Both the position numbers and the translations under genes were made by a program. DNA of 64,000 nt, from positions 1,972,201 to 2,036,200 of the forward strand of contig OX387603.1 of NCBI GenBank assembly GCA_947568835.1, given 5' to 3'. This DNA is from Protonemura montana (lineage: Eukaryota > Arthropoda > Insecta > Plecoptera > Nemouridae). The notes below the pieces were generated by a model. The model saw nothing but the letters and a program-made list of their open reading frames with translations. It was not told the DNA's origin and made no database searches. This document shows, one piece after another, positions 36,401 to 41,715 of this stretch. Numbering within the stretch: position 1 is the stretch's first letter; each line of letters starts with the position of its first letter.

Positions 36401-38660
36401 TATCTAATTGATTGTTGACAACGCTGACCTTGCCGTGCTCGCAGATGTTCTGGCAACCCTCCAAGAGCTCGACCAGCTGAGCGCTCGCAAGGTCTCGATG
36501 CTGGAAACTTTCTCCGAGCCGCTGGCGCAACTGTTGCTGTCACCGTCCCGAGAGCAACGTACCCTGGCACACACGCTCCTGGCGCGACATCTGCGCTTCA
36601 ATCCGCTCAACTGTACCATTGGTGAGCACGAGCCACGAACCCAAATCAATTCTTTTATTATTGTCAACACGATAACCGTCTCAAAAATTGATGCCAGAAA
36701 ATTGAATGACTGTGAGTATTCACAGACTCTTGGTTCTACTCTTTGGAGATCCGTCATTCTCATCAAATACACTAAAATCGTTTCAAAAAGCCAGTGTCCA
36801 AGTAGCTCAATGGGTCAGAGCAACACCCGCGACAGGTGGAGATCGGGGTTCGAAGCCCTGTTTTAGCATCAATTTTTGAGACGGTTTTAGTGTTCCTAAA
36901 AATAAAATACCCCGCGCATTGCAAGCGTTTGCAATTTAAATCAGATTTCATTGAGATCACTTCTCTTTAACGAGCCGTTCATTGCAATAAGGAATGTGAA
37001 GTTAAATATCGTGTGTTCTCTAAAGTAAAAGCCGACAGAATTCTGTGATCTGCACCGCGATTGTGTTACTAATAATCGTCGGAAAAGTTGTCCAGTGGTT
37101 ATCGTCGGGTTTTGATTGGGCCGTACTAGAGATAACACGTAACAACTCGTTCGTTATTGTGGGACGTTTATTTAAATTCCAAATGCTTACAACGGGCAGG
37201 ATATTTTATTACTAGGAGCGCTAATAATCTTCCAAAAATGAGCGCCCAAACGAGGATTCCAACCCGGATGTTCACCTACCTGTGACTTAATAATCCCAAT
37301 TCCTGATAGTAAAAACTCACCCGATATCTTTATTTATTTAATGCTACGTACAATTACATAGCAGTTGTGTGAGCACAAGTGCCAAAGAACATACGCCATA
37401 AAGATCAGAATTATATATAATTGTAACAATCACTTATTACTTAGTAGTATGGATAAAATAATAATTGGCATCTGAAACTGTCTGTTTTTTACTCCTATAA
37501 CGATGAGAAATACTTTTTATGGAGCTAATCTCTGGCAAGGAACCCCAAGCCTGGCGATAGCACCTCTTGGCCACCTTTCGGTGGAGCACAATTTTGTTTT
37601 TCCCACTAGAATGGTTAAGCGGACGCGTACGTACACAAGAGTAAGTGATTTTTTTTCGCTCCGCAGGAGTGACCGCATTCTTCCGATGCCTCGAGTCTGA
37701 GCAGCCAGACGTTGTCATCTCCGCCCTTGACAAACTCCCCGAGCTCGTGCTCGTTGCTCAAGGTAAGATGGCGACCGACCCGCTGTCAACATCTGTATTT
37801 TATTACCTATCGTAGTACATTTTTTAATGTGTGTAGCAGTCTAACAAAACACATATGTCTAACGAAGCGCGCCCCAACCCCCAACCTTATAATCTCTATC
37901 ATAAAATTCCTCCAAATTATAAAACTCTTCTTGGAGGAGAGTTAACATAAAGTAACTCAGCGTAACCCTGAGCTGAGCGGACACAACCAAGTGCTTTGCA
38001 CCAACCTGTCCCTGACAGGTACTGATACTGAATACATTATAATACATGATAATACATAGTGACTCTTGGGGACTGTGAAAGGCAGCAACGCGTCCACGGC
38101 TGGAGATAAAAAGCGGCAAACAAATCCACGATGCATGAAAGGAAGAAAACTTGAAAACAAAATTAACTGTGACAAACTTTGCCTAAGAATTCCTTCAAAA
38201 AAACAACTAAAACTGGATTTAGATAAAAAAAGAACGGCTTACTTGGATTTAGTGTCAGTTTTTTTATCGACATGGTAAGTAATTAACAGACCGTTAACAA
38301 ACGAAAGACATCTTCTGATTGGCTGTTGCCAAGCAAACAACAAATAAACAGACTGTCAGGTTCTTGGACCACGAAAACCCGGGGCTTAGCGAAGAAATTC
38401 CAATGAAAATAAACAAAGACTCGCTGACGAGAGAAAGCTGAAGAAAAATAATATTTATCTTTACCATTTCATAGAACGATCAAACTTTGGAAAGCTGACA
38501 ATCGATTTAATAACAAATAATCGTGTTGTGTGGTTTTGCCGCAGAACACGGCCTGGCGCTGATGGAGAAGGTCTTCTCGCTTGGACTCCGAGGCAACATC
38601 AACGTGGCGCCGTGCATCAGCAAAACCAATGCGTTGCTCAACATTCAGAAGGGATGCTGA
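856..38660 (+). CDS. INTS1: Integrator complex subunit 1 (3' 31 exons, 5' partial)
   Basis: INTS1 is the large helical scaffold of the nuclear Integrator complex, which binds RNA polymerase II, processes snRNA 3' ends and attenuates paused transcription. Exons: 856-991, 1848-2044, 3252-3417, 4217-4375, 5054-5179, 5953-6102, 7172-7272, 8372-8563, 9518-9698, 10127-10264, 11179-11390, 11972-12185, 12911-13048, 13604-13798, 14168-14375, 16635-16869, 17291-17463, 21728-21917, 22409-22660, 24165-24316, 25102-25291, 27623-27764, 28498-28652, 30195-30313, 31170-31383, 33374-33542, 33988-34112, 35049-35206, 36445-36621, 37667-37762, 38545-38660. Phases agree at every junction. The spliced frame has 1,724 codons plus TGA; human INTS1 is about 2,190 residues, so roughly the N-terminal fifth lies upstream. 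Blocks recognisable from vertebrate INTS1 include ELWLQNPKL, LLMNREDYLR, RDAVWW, STYHHPDTI, LLLPDWLRLRMIRS, QSFGIP and RPYLLTLLTH. Exon boundaries were read by eye and each may be off by a few bases. Confidence 0.95.
1166..1777 (+). repeat. 41-bp minisatellite in INTS1 intron 1 (about 15 copies)
   Basis: The unit carries CAGCTGGCTGGATCC and CTCTATCCAGGTTATTTGAG. The same unit occurs at 13809-13951 (opposite strand, about 3.5 copies) and 52255-52585 (about 8 copies). The left flank (1097-1140, GGGACTCCTACCTGTTGCCA) also precedes the array at 52225, so the array is part of a larger dispersed element. Confidence 0.9.
2104..2735 (-). mobile_element. 5S-derived SINE with four tandem 91-bp head units
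   Basis: Reverse-strand copy in INTS1 intron 2. The body carries the block CGTCCTTTGGAAGGGACGTT and the tail GACCAGTGCCGCATT. Upstream of it (to the right on +) are four 91-bp repeats of the 5S-like segment that ends GGATGGGTGACC. The true 5' end of the 5S region is missing. Confidence 0.8.
2736..3251. other. INTS1 intron 2 remainder, with a hammerhead-like motif
   Basis: At 2768-2790 there is a short remnant of SINE-B (CACATTTTCC-GTCTAGC). At about 3136-3180 the reverse strand has a hammerhead-like core (see findings). The rest is unassigned. Confidence 0.4.
3478..3614 (-). mobile_element. Dispersed repeat 'HH' fragment
   Basis: One of about a dozen copies of a roughly 330-bp AT-rich repeat in the window. 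Its end carries ACTAGTTTTAACAAAAAC and GAATGCTAAGTGAAGAAC, followed by a GTTTCGTAAC motif. Other copies: 3967-4125, 9725-9970, 10510-10876, 13280-13400, 13975-14065, 17085-17140, 22078-22365, 24718-25050, 54000-54330, 56515-56758, 57008-57300. It has no coding capacity. Confidence 0.7.
3655..3830 (+). mobile_element. RTE-like LINE 3' fragment
   Basis: Conceptual translation gives RGRGGPRERWIQKVHDDLEE followed by RDGIWQKAEE, then a stop and a degraded run. The pattern RGRPRxRWxxxVxxDL is typical of the C-terminal end of RTE-class reverse transcriptase ORFs. It is a short dead fragment in INTS1 intron 3, between two HH-repeat pieces. Confidence 0.6.
3967..4125 (+). mobile_element. Dispersed repeat 'HH' with a hammerhead-like core
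   Basis: Contains CTGAAGA (4019-4025), GTAAC (4027-4031), an 8-nt loop, GTTGC (4040-4044), GAAAC (4045-4049) and GTC. The GTAAC/GTTGC pair can form stem II of a hammerhead-like fold. It ends with the GCATTCAAAACCCAGTTGAA block shared with the other copies. Confidence 0.6.
4404..4850 (+). mobile_element. tRNA-like fold-back element, copy 1
   Basis: A degraded reverse-strand tRNA-like segment (4404-4560) is followed by the forward module with CACTAGAATCAGAGTGACTG and then a forward tRNA-like head (about 4764-4840). Inverted blocks CGTCTCAAAAA / TTTTTGAG bracket the head. It lies in INTS1 intron 4. Confidence 0.7.
5192..5893 (+). mobile_element. 5S-derived SINE with five tandem 91-bp heads
   Basis: Starts only 12 bp after the INTS1 exon 5 donor. 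The 5S-like segment (GTTAAGCAAC... then GGATGGGTGACC) is repeated at 91-bp spacing before a single SINE body with CGTCCTTCGGAAGGGACGTT. The tail ends GTGCGTCGTTAAACACC. Confidence 0.85.
6112..6389 (+). mobile_element. Truncated fold-back element, one arm
   Basis: Matches the left arm of the complete fold-backs at 14841-15241 and 32843-33255 (starts CGTTGAGTGTAAGTTCTAGG, then GTTAAGTGGAGCCAC). It begins 10 bp after the INTS1 exon 6 donor and stops at the loop region, so the right arm is missing. Confidence 0.75.
6390..7162 (+). mobile_element. 5S-derived SINE with tandem heads, ending at the exon 7 acceptor
   Basis: Starts with the full 5S-like 5' part (ACACAGGTTCTCGTTAGATC, compare 5S rRNA ACACCGGTTCTCGTCCGATC) and has five 91-bp head units, one body and an (AAT)n tail at 7150-7162. 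The tail stops 9 bp before the acceptor AG of INTS1 exon 7, leaving almost no pyrimidine tract. Confidence 0.85.
7362..7803 (+). repeat. 42-bp minisatellite in INTS1 intron 7 (about 10.5 copies)
   Basis: The unit runs TTTGACACATTACAAATCAA then CATATTCTTGTTATCCCAGC. Copies differ at only a few positions. Because 42 is a multiple of 3, several frames stay open across it; these ORFs are not genes. Confidence 0.95.
7840..7960 (+). mobile_element. SINE-B (second tRNA-derived SINE family) fragment
   Basis: Contains GGTCCCGGGTTCGTATCCCG, a good T-arm/B-box, followed by CACATTTTTCCAGTCTAGCT. The same B-box plus tail occurs at 34660-34715 and 24071-24115. Confidence 0.65.
8678..9475 (+). repeat. 47-bp array built from a fold-back element end, plus its arm
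   Basis: About 11.5 copies (8678-9218) of a 47-bp unit beginning CCGTTGAGTGTGCAGGTTCT. The unit is the terminal segment of the fold-back element found complete at 14841 and 32843. The array runs into one further arm of that element (about 9219-9475). It lies in INTS1 intron 8. Confidence 0.85.
9725..9970 (-). mobile_element. Dispersed repeat 'HH', reverse copy in INTS1 intron 9
   Basis: Reverse orientation to the copy at 10510-10876, so the two form an inverted pair around INTS1 exon 10. It carries CCCGACGTTTCG and CTTCTTCAG, the reverse complement of the hammerhead-like core. The remainder of intron 9 is AT-rich (TAATTAATTT-like) with nothing else recognised. Confidence 0.7.
10510..10876 (+). 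mobile_element. Dispersed repeat 'HH', forward copy in INTS1 intron 10
   Basis: A nearly full-length copy starting near GTTTTTTTCATACACATAAT and ending CTAGTGCTAAGTTTACATC. It is followed by a GGATAGCGGTTGCCATGG block (also at about 52020) and a T20 run near 10955. Confidence 0.7.
11425..11947 (-). mobile_element. 5S-derived SINE, reverse, ending next to the INTS1 exon 12 acceptor
   Basis: The tail (GACGCACTGTTTTGACATCT) is on the left, then the body and three 91-bp head units. The last unit ends at about 11947, roughly 24 bp before the exon 12 acceptor. Confidence 0.85.
12205..12735 (-). mobile_element. tRNA-like element with about six tandem 52-bp heads
   Basis: Reverse-strand copy in INTS1 intron 12. 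A tail (TATTATGAACACTATAAATG) is followed by the tRNA-like T-arm and six repeats of CCAATTGAGCTACTTGGACC type. The upstream module ends GGATCTCCAAGGAGTAGAAC. Confidence 0.85.
13275..13400 (+). mobile_element. Dispersed repeat 'HH' remnants in INTS1 intron 13
   Basis: Contains GTTTTTGTTAAAACTAGTGC and AAGTAGACATGAGT from the HH repeat end, partly duplicated. The rest of intron 13 (13049-13274, 13401-13603) shows nothing recognisable. Confidence 0.5.
13809..14065 (-). repeat. 41-bp minisatellite copy plus HH-repeat remnant in INTS1 intron 14
   Basis: About 3.5 units (13809-13951) of the intron-1 minisatellite in reverse orientation (GATCCAGCCAGCTGATCTCA). The array begins 10 bp after the exon 14 donor. 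An HH-repeat remnant follows at 13975-14065. Confidence 0.85.
14447..15270 (+). mobile_element. 5S-derived SINE interrupted by a fold-back element
   Basis: The single-head SINE (head at 14447 with GTTCTCGTTAGATCACCGAA) is split inside its tail at GTGCGTCGT by the fold-back at 14841-15241. The tail resumes GCGTCGTTGAACACCACAAA at 15242. This gives a clear relative age: the fold-back is younger. Confidence 0.85.
14841..15241. mobile_element. Fold-back element, 401 bp, about 165-bp inverted arms
   Basis: Starts CGTTGAGTGTAGG and ends CCTACACTCAACG. The arms are inverted copies of each other, including GTTAAGTGGAGCCAC and its complement, around a loop of about 70 bp. The flanks give a 7-bp target duplication, GCGTCGT. 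A second complete copy is at 32843-33255. It has no coding capacity. Confidence 0.9.
15271..15496. other. INTS1 intron 15 unassigned segment
   Basis: Unique-looking sequence between the SINE tail and the 43-bp array. I see no ORF, tRNA-like or repeat structure in it. Confidence 0.4.
15497..16617 (+). repeat. 43-bp minisatellite with E-boxes (about 26 copies)
   Basis: The unit runs CACATGCCCAGTCGAACACG then TGAAAGTTGCACTGGGACAG. Twenty units hold a perfect CACGTG E-box; others have CACTTG, CTTGTG or CACGTT. The array ends 17 bp before the exon 16 acceptor. ORFs across it on the minus strand are artefacts. Confidence 0.95.
17540..21450 (-). repeat. 52-bp tRNA-head array, about 71 copies, inside a tRNA-like element
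   Basis: The array proper is about 17585-21280. On the minus strand each unit is GTCCAAGTAGCTCAATTGG, TTAGAGCAACACCCGCGACA, GGTGGAGATCGGG, i.e. the first 52 nt of a 73-nt tRNA-like sequence, with acceptor 5' strand, D-arm (A-box) and anticodon arm. One complete T-arm lies at the left edge. The right edge is the usual upstream module (GGTCTCCAAGGAGTAGAACC, CACTCTGATTCTAGTGA). It fills most of INTS1 intron 17 (17464-21727). Confidence 0.95.
21451..21679 (+). mobile_element. tRNA-like fold-back element directly upstream of INTS1 exon 18
   Basis: Inverted tail (TTTGCAAATGCTTGCTATG), one complete tRNA-like head (about 21528-21600), then the forward tail TCAATTTTTGAGACGGTTAC to CAAGCGTTTGCAATTTAAAT. 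It ends 48 bp before the exon 18 acceptor. Confidence 0.8.
22078..22365 (+). mobile_element. Dispersed repeat 'HH' in INTS1 intron 18
   Basis: A nearly full copy (GGTTAGTTAGTAAAAAACGC to CCCAGTTGAAATAGTTTTTG) ending about 43 bp before exon 19. It contains TTGATAAAGTAAC-loop-GTTACAAAAC, a degraded hammerhead-like core. Confidence 0.7.
22661..23598. other. INTS1 intron 19, first part: LINE debris and a tRNA-element fragment
   Basis: 22740-22970 resembles the 3' part of a reversed LINE copy. At 23120-23200 the + strand reads FPKNAKEFRRRLKENQRRN, a LINE C-terminal-like ending. 23385-23521 is a tRNA-like element remnant in which GATGCCCAAACGGGA and CCGTTTGGGCAT face each other. Confidence 0.45.
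23599..24115 (+). mobile_element. SINE-B tRNA head split by MITE copy 2 (23639-24070)
   Basis: A tRNA-like head (GCCCAGATAGCTCAGTTGG) is followed by the 432-bp MITE flanked by TA on both sides (23637-23638 and 24071-24072). The SINE then resumes GGGAGGTTCTTGGTTCGGTT and TTTTCCCAGTCTAGCT. The MITE holds TGACGTCA at 23819, 23830 and 23872. Confidence 0.85.
24718..25050 (-). mobile_element. Dispersed repeat 'HH', reverse copy in INTS1 intron 20
   Basis: Full-length reverse copy (GACTCATGTCTACTTGATGT ... CTAACTAACCAATTATGTG). It ends about 50 bp before exon 21. The preceding 24317-24717 shows nothing recognisable. Confidence 0.7.
25515..26233 (-). repeat. 103-bp tandem repeat of a LINE 3' end (7 copies)
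   Basis: GGTACAAGTATACCGGTGG recurs at exact 103-bp spacing from 25550 to 26169. Each unit includes (TTTA)n, i.e. a (TAAA)n tail on the minus strand. Three copies precede a longer minus-strand LINE 3' region at 30470-31080, and one copy lies at 35305. Confidence 0.9.
26300..26760 (+). mobile_element. Non-LTR retrotransposon 3' fragment
   Basis: An open frame (26359-26691) encodes SLVRDMNWENLRERRNRSRV, then FRAYINEP and GIRLWNNLPRQAV. The pattern of a Trp, then LxxRR, then RLWNxLP is the usual C-terminal tail after the reverse transcriptase domain in CR1/Jockey-like LINEs. It ends with an A/TAAA-rich tail and is truncated at the 5' end. Confidence 0.75.
26885..27140 (-). mobile_element. LINE 3' end, reverse
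   Basis: The minus-strand translation gives SIRLWNALYRDIMTTLQKNV, then a stop and an AT-rich 3' UTR (CAGTGGTATTTCACA region). A related 3' UTR piece occurs at 36245-36310 on the + strand. Confidence 0.6.
27172..27600 (+). mobile_element. 5S-derived SINE, complete single-head copy
   Basis: The best full-length reference copy. The 5S-like head GGAAACACCAGTTCTCGTTA, GATCACCGAAGTTAAGCAAC and TTGGATGGGTGACCATCATA is followed by a body with CCTTCGGAAGGGACGTTAAG and an (AAT)n tail. The tail stops about 22 bp before INTS1 exon 22. Confidence 0.9.
27870..28200 (+). mobile_element. tRNA-like fold-back element with two tandem heads
   Basis: The left arm GATGAAATCTGATTGAAATT to CCGTCTCAAAAATTGATGCC is inverted relative to the right arm GGCATCAATTTTTGAGACG. 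Between them lie the upstream module, one 52-bp head and one complete 73-nt tRNA-like head (28078-28150). This copy shows the architecture of the family best. Confidence 0.85.
28201..28497. other. INTS1 intron 22 remainder
   Basis: Another fragment of the tRNA-element left end (28193-28245), then LINE-like debris similar to 23215-23370 (ACTAACCGGACACCA-type), then an (AAT/ATT)n tract before exon 23. Confidence 0.4.
28739..29170 (-). mobile_element. 432-bp MITE, copy 3, reverse
   Basis: Starts GGGAAATCTTC after TA (28737-28738) and ends GAGATTTCCC before TA (29171-29172). TGACGTCA occurs at 28930, 28972 and 28983. It is inverted relative to copy 2, 4.7 kb away. Confidence 0.85.
29171..29883. 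other. INTS1 intron 23 unassigned segment
   Basis: About 700 bp without ORF, SINE or tandem structure. It includes a small GC hairpin (GGGGGGTTTTTCGCCCCC at 29259-29276). It may be an old transposon, but nothing identifies it. Confidence 0.35.
29884..30143 (+). mobile_element. tRNA-like fold-back element, single head
   Basis: The left arm GGTATTTTATTATTAACAAC to TTGATGCCCAAACG faces the right arm CGTTTGGGCATCAATTTTTG to AATAATAAAATACC. The head (29989-30060) is GTCCAGATAGCTCAATGGTT type. This is the clearest case in which the 3' acceptor end of the tRNA-like sequence forms part of the inverted arm. Confidence 0.85.
30470..31080 (-). mobile_element. LINE 3' region, reverse, with triplicated 103-bp end
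   Basis: Three 103-bp units (30490-30800) are followed on the + strand by sequence whose complement encodes a degraded LWNDVPAKSMENLPGKGSF, a LINE C-terminal-like motif. A shorter copy is at 35300-35640. Confidence 0.65.
31572..32012 (+). mobile_element. 5S-derived SINE, complete single-head copy
   Basis: A full head (GGTTTGGCGTGTTGGAAACA, then CCGGTTCTCGTTAGATCACC), the body and an (AAT)n tail at about 31997-32012, in INTS1 intron 25. Confidence 0.9.
32013..32842. other. INTS1 intron 25 unassigned segment
   Basis: AT-rich sequence with a (TTTA)n stretch at about 32393. No ORF of note and no repeat family recognised. Confidence 0.35.
32843..33255. mobile_element. Fold-back element, 413 bp, complete
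   Basis: Same family as 14841-15241. The 7 bp on the left (GCTTTAC) and right (GTTTTAC) agree at six of seven positions, which supports a 7-bp target duplication. The arms would form a long RNA hairpin in INTS1 intron 25. Confidence 0.9.
33374..33542 (+). CDS. INTS1: INTS1 exon 26, ending at a GC donor
   Basis: The exon encodes RHHLSLFHQALGLM... to ...EKGLQQLK and aligns with the QNHLSCFLHVLGL block of human INTS1. The only frame-preserving donor is AAG|GCAAGT at 33543, a GC donor in its strongest known context. Exon 27 resumes at 33988 after TTTGCAG with AAG AGC GGA. Using the next GT, four bases further on, would shift the frame. Confidence 0.85.
33570..33850 (+). mobile_element. tRNA-like element, head missing
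   Basis: Left arm (CCGTCTTAAAAATTGATGCC) and upstream module (CACTAGAATCAGAGTGACTG to CTCATCAAATACACTGAAAT) without the tRNA-like head. The sequence after 33725 is unassigned. Confidence 0.65.
34310..34715. mobile_element. 5S-derived SINE fragment (-) and SINE-B fragment (+)
   Basis: 34310-34560: part of a reverse body and two 91-bp heads. 34655-34715: SINE-B B-box and tail (GGTCTCGGGTTCGTATCC, then CACATTTTTCCAGTCTAGCT). Both lie in INTS1 intron 27. 34860-34965 resembles 37833-37945, an unidentified dispersed repeat with CTTCTTGGAGGA. Confidence 0.65.
35300..36444 (-). mobile_element. LINE 3' fragment and unassigned AT-rich sequence, INTS1 intron 28
   Basis: 35300-35640 repeats the 103-bp end once and the adjoining LINE region seen at 30470-31080. 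35641-36240 shows nothing recognisable. 36245-36310 repeats the LINE 3' UTR segment of 26960-27030. Confidence 0.55.
36645..36952 (+). mobile_element. tRNA-like fold-back element, single head
   Basis: Left arm CGATAACCGTCTCAAAAATT, upstream module, head at 36796-36870 with some decay in the T-arm, and right arm through CATTGCAAGCGTTTGCAATT. Confidence 0.8.
36953..37666. other. INTS1 intron 29, second part
   Basis: 37175-37310 is a strongly decayed reverse copy of the tRNA-like element (GAGCGCCCAAACGAGGATTC). 37437-37640 may be reversed LINE debris but has no clear motif. The rest is unassigned. Confidence 0.4.
38545..38660 (+). CDS. INTS1: INTS1 terminal coding exon
   Basis: After the acceptor GCCGCAG the exon reads EHGLALMEKVFSLG... 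and ends NIQKGC-TGA at 38658-38660. This matches the C-terminus of INTS1, where human has EHAAVLLHRAFLVG. The tail after this block is shorter than or different from the human one. Confidence 0.9.
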
Positions 38661-38726
38661 GCACCAACTTATCGGGTGAGATAACATCATGAACGGACAA
38701 TATCGCTGCTACTTTGTCAGGAATTG

Positions 38727-39099
38727 GACTGCTCCTGTCCAACTGCACCTGTCCAACTACACCTGTCCAACTGCACCTGTCCAACTACACCTGTCCAACT
38801 GCACCTGTCCAACTGCACCTGTCCAACTACACCTGTCCAACTGCACCTGTCCAACTGCACCTGTCCAACTGCACCTGTCCAACTGCACCTGTCCAACTGC
38901 ACCTGTCCAACTACACCTGTCCAACTGCACCTGTCCAACTGCACCTGTCCAACTGCACCTGTCCAACTGCACCTGTCCAACTGCACCTGTCCAACTACAC
39001 CTGTCCAACTGCACCTGTCCAACTGCACCTGTCCAACTGCACCTGTCCAACTACACCTGTCCAACTGCACCTGTCCAACTGCTCCTGTCCAACTGCACC
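38727..39099 (+). repeat. 14-bp minisatellite (about 27 copies) after the INTS1 stop
   Basis: The unit is CTGTCCAACTGCAC, with a CTAC variant for CTGC. Since 14 is not a multiple of 3, all frames read through it, giving spurious 97-147-residue ORFs on both strands. Confidence 0.95.
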
Positions 39100-39233
39100 A
39101 AGAGCCAGCCACCTATACTAGCATTCATGTGATCAGTGATTTCTGAATTCAATAAGAGTCGATTGATGTTTATTTATTTTAGATCTGTATAATTGAACTT
39201 TTAAAATAGTGATTTACAGTATTTAAGTTTCAA

Positions 39234-39239
39234 AATAAA
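39234..39239 (+). promoter_or_regulatory. Candidate INTS1 poly(A) signal
   Basis: A canonical AATAAA about 575 bp after the INTS1 stop. Convergent EcKL transcription ends some 540 bp further on. Confidence 0.4.
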
Positions 39240-39255
39240 CTTATTTATCATTTTC

Positions 39256-39832
39256 ATCTGCAATAACGATAGTGGCAAAATTATTTCTTGGGAAAGAGAT
39301 TTCAGGAACGCAACCAATGATTTGTTGCGTATATGGCTAGAAATATTTAGGTAAACCCACCACTGACCAGTGGCCATTCCATCAAGTTTCGTACTTTTAC
39401 TAAAACTAAACAAAGACAATATGGCCAAGATGTCGGGCAAATCTCTGCATCTATTTACAACCAGCTTCTTTAACTTCTTTTCAGTTTTCTCGTAAAGATC
39501 GGTTGTGTTTCTTACTTCTCTTCCTCAAAACCCACACCAGCTTTCCAGCAAATATTTTTAACATGAACAAATCGAACAACGGCAAAGAGGGAACAAGTTG
39601 TCCCTATTATAATATAAACTCGGCACCGCTAAAGTCCACTCTGTGATGTGCGAGGCAAAGTGTCAATCACATTTCATTTTTGCAACATAACAAAAGTGTG
39701 TACGTGATAATGAACATAAACGAGTACAATATACAATCTGTCTCTCCTAGCATTCAAGATTATTTTGCTACATTTTTAATCTGCTAAGCACCAAGAAGAA
39801 ATACGATTCCTTGAAAATATTGACTGTTGCAA
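39256..39832. other. Convergent intergenic spacer INTS1 / EcKL
   Basis: AT-rich, with no ORF of note. On the minus strand an ATTAAA lies at 39775-39780, 53 bp past the EcKL stop, and is a reasonable poly(A) signal for that gene. Confidence 0.4.
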
Positions 39833-41715
39833 TCAATTGCATAACTGCATCACGTATTCCGCCAACTCATCTACTACTTCACTTATCCGTTCTCTAAAAA
39901 TAGCGTCTTTTTCAAAGCTCAAGCACGTCCACTCACTTTGATCATCAATCATGAACTTGTTGAGTTTCTCTGGGTCGCCGAACACGACGGCCGCCACGTC
40001 TTCCGGCATCAACGTCGAAGGGAAATATGACAGTGACGTCAAGAGACCCAGAATCCGATAATGCTCCAGATTCTCTTTGAATTCCTGCCAAGGCATCAGC
40101 TGTTCTACGTCCAGTTTATGTCTGGCGAGCTCCGCGGCTACGGTCGAGTGGTAGATCGTGGATAGTTCGAAGAAGTGTTCGTCACGGAATTGTCGACGGG
40201 TGTTGAGATAGAGCGAGCAGATTACGTCGTGGGCCGGAGCTGTGTAGCGCAGGAGCTGAAAGTCGACGAGTCGCGCCGCAATCGGCTTTGCGCCAGTGGA
40301 ATCATACCTGCGAACATTTTGAAATAAGGTTTTTATTTAATGTTGAAAATTAGCACATTCAACCCAATAAAGTTGCTCCTCAGGAAATTATTTAAGTACT
40401 CAATATTATGTACTACATTTTATTAATACTAAGAGATAATCAAAAATGATCATTTTCATGATTTCTTCGAAGTTTTTAGAGCCATTGGTATTTAGTCCTA
40501 AAAAGGACCCTTCACAACCCTTTGCAAAAGAGATTTGTCAAAAAACCACAATACTCATAATTTTCTTCGTATCATATATTCAGTTTTCGTTCATTTTTCT
40601 TAAGTACGTATAAAACAATGCACAATATCCTACACTAGGCTAACTCTCGGCATAAGCAATGGCTCTTTCCTTTGGTTTAAAACATTCGTATATCAAATTT
40701 ATCAAGATACATTAAGTCAAGATGTGAAAAGTTTTGAATTCCACACAGATTTGGCACAGGAACATGCTTGGCTGCTTCTAGTTCCCTCCCTACCCATTAT
40801 TAGGTTGCACAAAATGAAAACAAAGCACAAAGTTACTGACCTAAACATCAAGTTGTTAGCCCAGAGATCACCGTGTGTGGCGACATTCCTTACTTCCGTC
40901 GAAACCTCTACGAGTTTGTTCACGTCTCTAAACAAGTTAACTATTAAATTCTTAACTATTTCAAACTTTTTTTGATCTTGTTTCAACTGTGGCATGATCT
41001 TTATCATCGAAAGTAGTCCGTTGATTGATGCTTCACAAATCTGCTTCCCAGCATTATCTGGTGGGTCGTAGGCCCATGTATTTTCCTTAAACATATCAGG
41101 ATACACTTCATTTAGTCGGTACGGCGTTCCACGTTGCTGGCTTTCTTTTTCTTCTAAAATTATTGACGATGCATGGAATCTAGCAATAGTTTCAAACATG
41201 ACCACACAATGTTCGTAGTTCATTGAAGAACGATTTTGAATAAGCGTGTATTTTTCATGAGATAAATCGTCCAAGACAATAAGTCTCATGTTTGCAAGAT
41301 AACAGTCTGCAGTCCAAGGAATCTGCGTGGGCACGCTTTCATCTTTTTCGTCTCTAACGTATTTGTGCATCAAACCCATCAGAATAGAGAAAAAATCAAG
41401 TTCCCTTTTGATCACACCCATTCGGTCGATGAAATCACTGTGAGCCGAATCTCTTGGCTGAGTTTTCACAAAGAAATGCAAATCAACTAGGTCAGAATCT
41501 TCGGTACCTATTTCTCTTTTTGAATTTTTCAGTACAGTGATCTTCAATCTGTAATGATCACCACCAAATCCAGCCGGTGTGTCGCCTAGTGTTCTCATCG
41601 TCACATTTACAACTTGCACATTTGTGCATTTCATTTTAAGCCTAGCAATATTGAGACAATCATCTCTAGATATTTCCTCCACACCATCAAAGACTGCCGA
41701 CTTCTGAGATGTCAT
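39833..41715 (-). CDS. Ecdysteroid kinase-like (EcKL / CHK-kinase-like) protein
   Basis: Predicted to phosphorylate small molecules such as ecdysteroids or xenobiotics in the cytosol; the substrate of this member is unknown. Two exons: 40841-41715 and 39833-40307, giving 449 codons plus TGA, close to the family norm of about 420. The intron is GT-AG (donor TTTAG|GTCAGT, acceptor GTTCGCAG) and splits an arginine codon. Kinase landmarks: a candidate ATP-site lysine in FFVKTQP (K84), a glutamate in KREL (E105), hinge-like VLDDL (147-151), the catalytic Brenner motif HGDLWANN (281-288) and the metal-binding DFQ (307-309). All catalytic residues are present, so the gene looks functional. The start ATG at 41713-41715 gives the usual N-terminal length. 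The gene is convergent with INTS1. EcKL genes often form clusters, but only one is visible here. Confidence 0.93.
40308..40840 (-). other. EcKL intron
   Basis: A 533-bp AT-rich intron without recognisable repeats. Read through without splicing, exon 1 would hit a stop soon after, as expected. Confidence 0.8.

Larger units (their letters stand above)
38661..39255 (+). other. Probable INTS1 3' UTR
   Basis: The sequence after the stop contains a 14-bp minisatellite and then an AATAAA at 39234-39239, the first canonical poly(A) signal downstream. If it is used, the whole minisatellite is transcribed in the mRNA. The extent of the UTR is inferred. Confidence 0.5.

Noticed and set aside
38689..39146. 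Five overlapping ORFs of 97-147 codons after INTS1
   Set aside because: A 14-bp unit cycles through all three frames, so every frame is open. This is an artefact of the minisatellite.
40724..40975. 83-codon plus ORF over the EcKL exon 1 end
   Set aside because: Antisense to the kinase coding sequence, and spans its splice junction.
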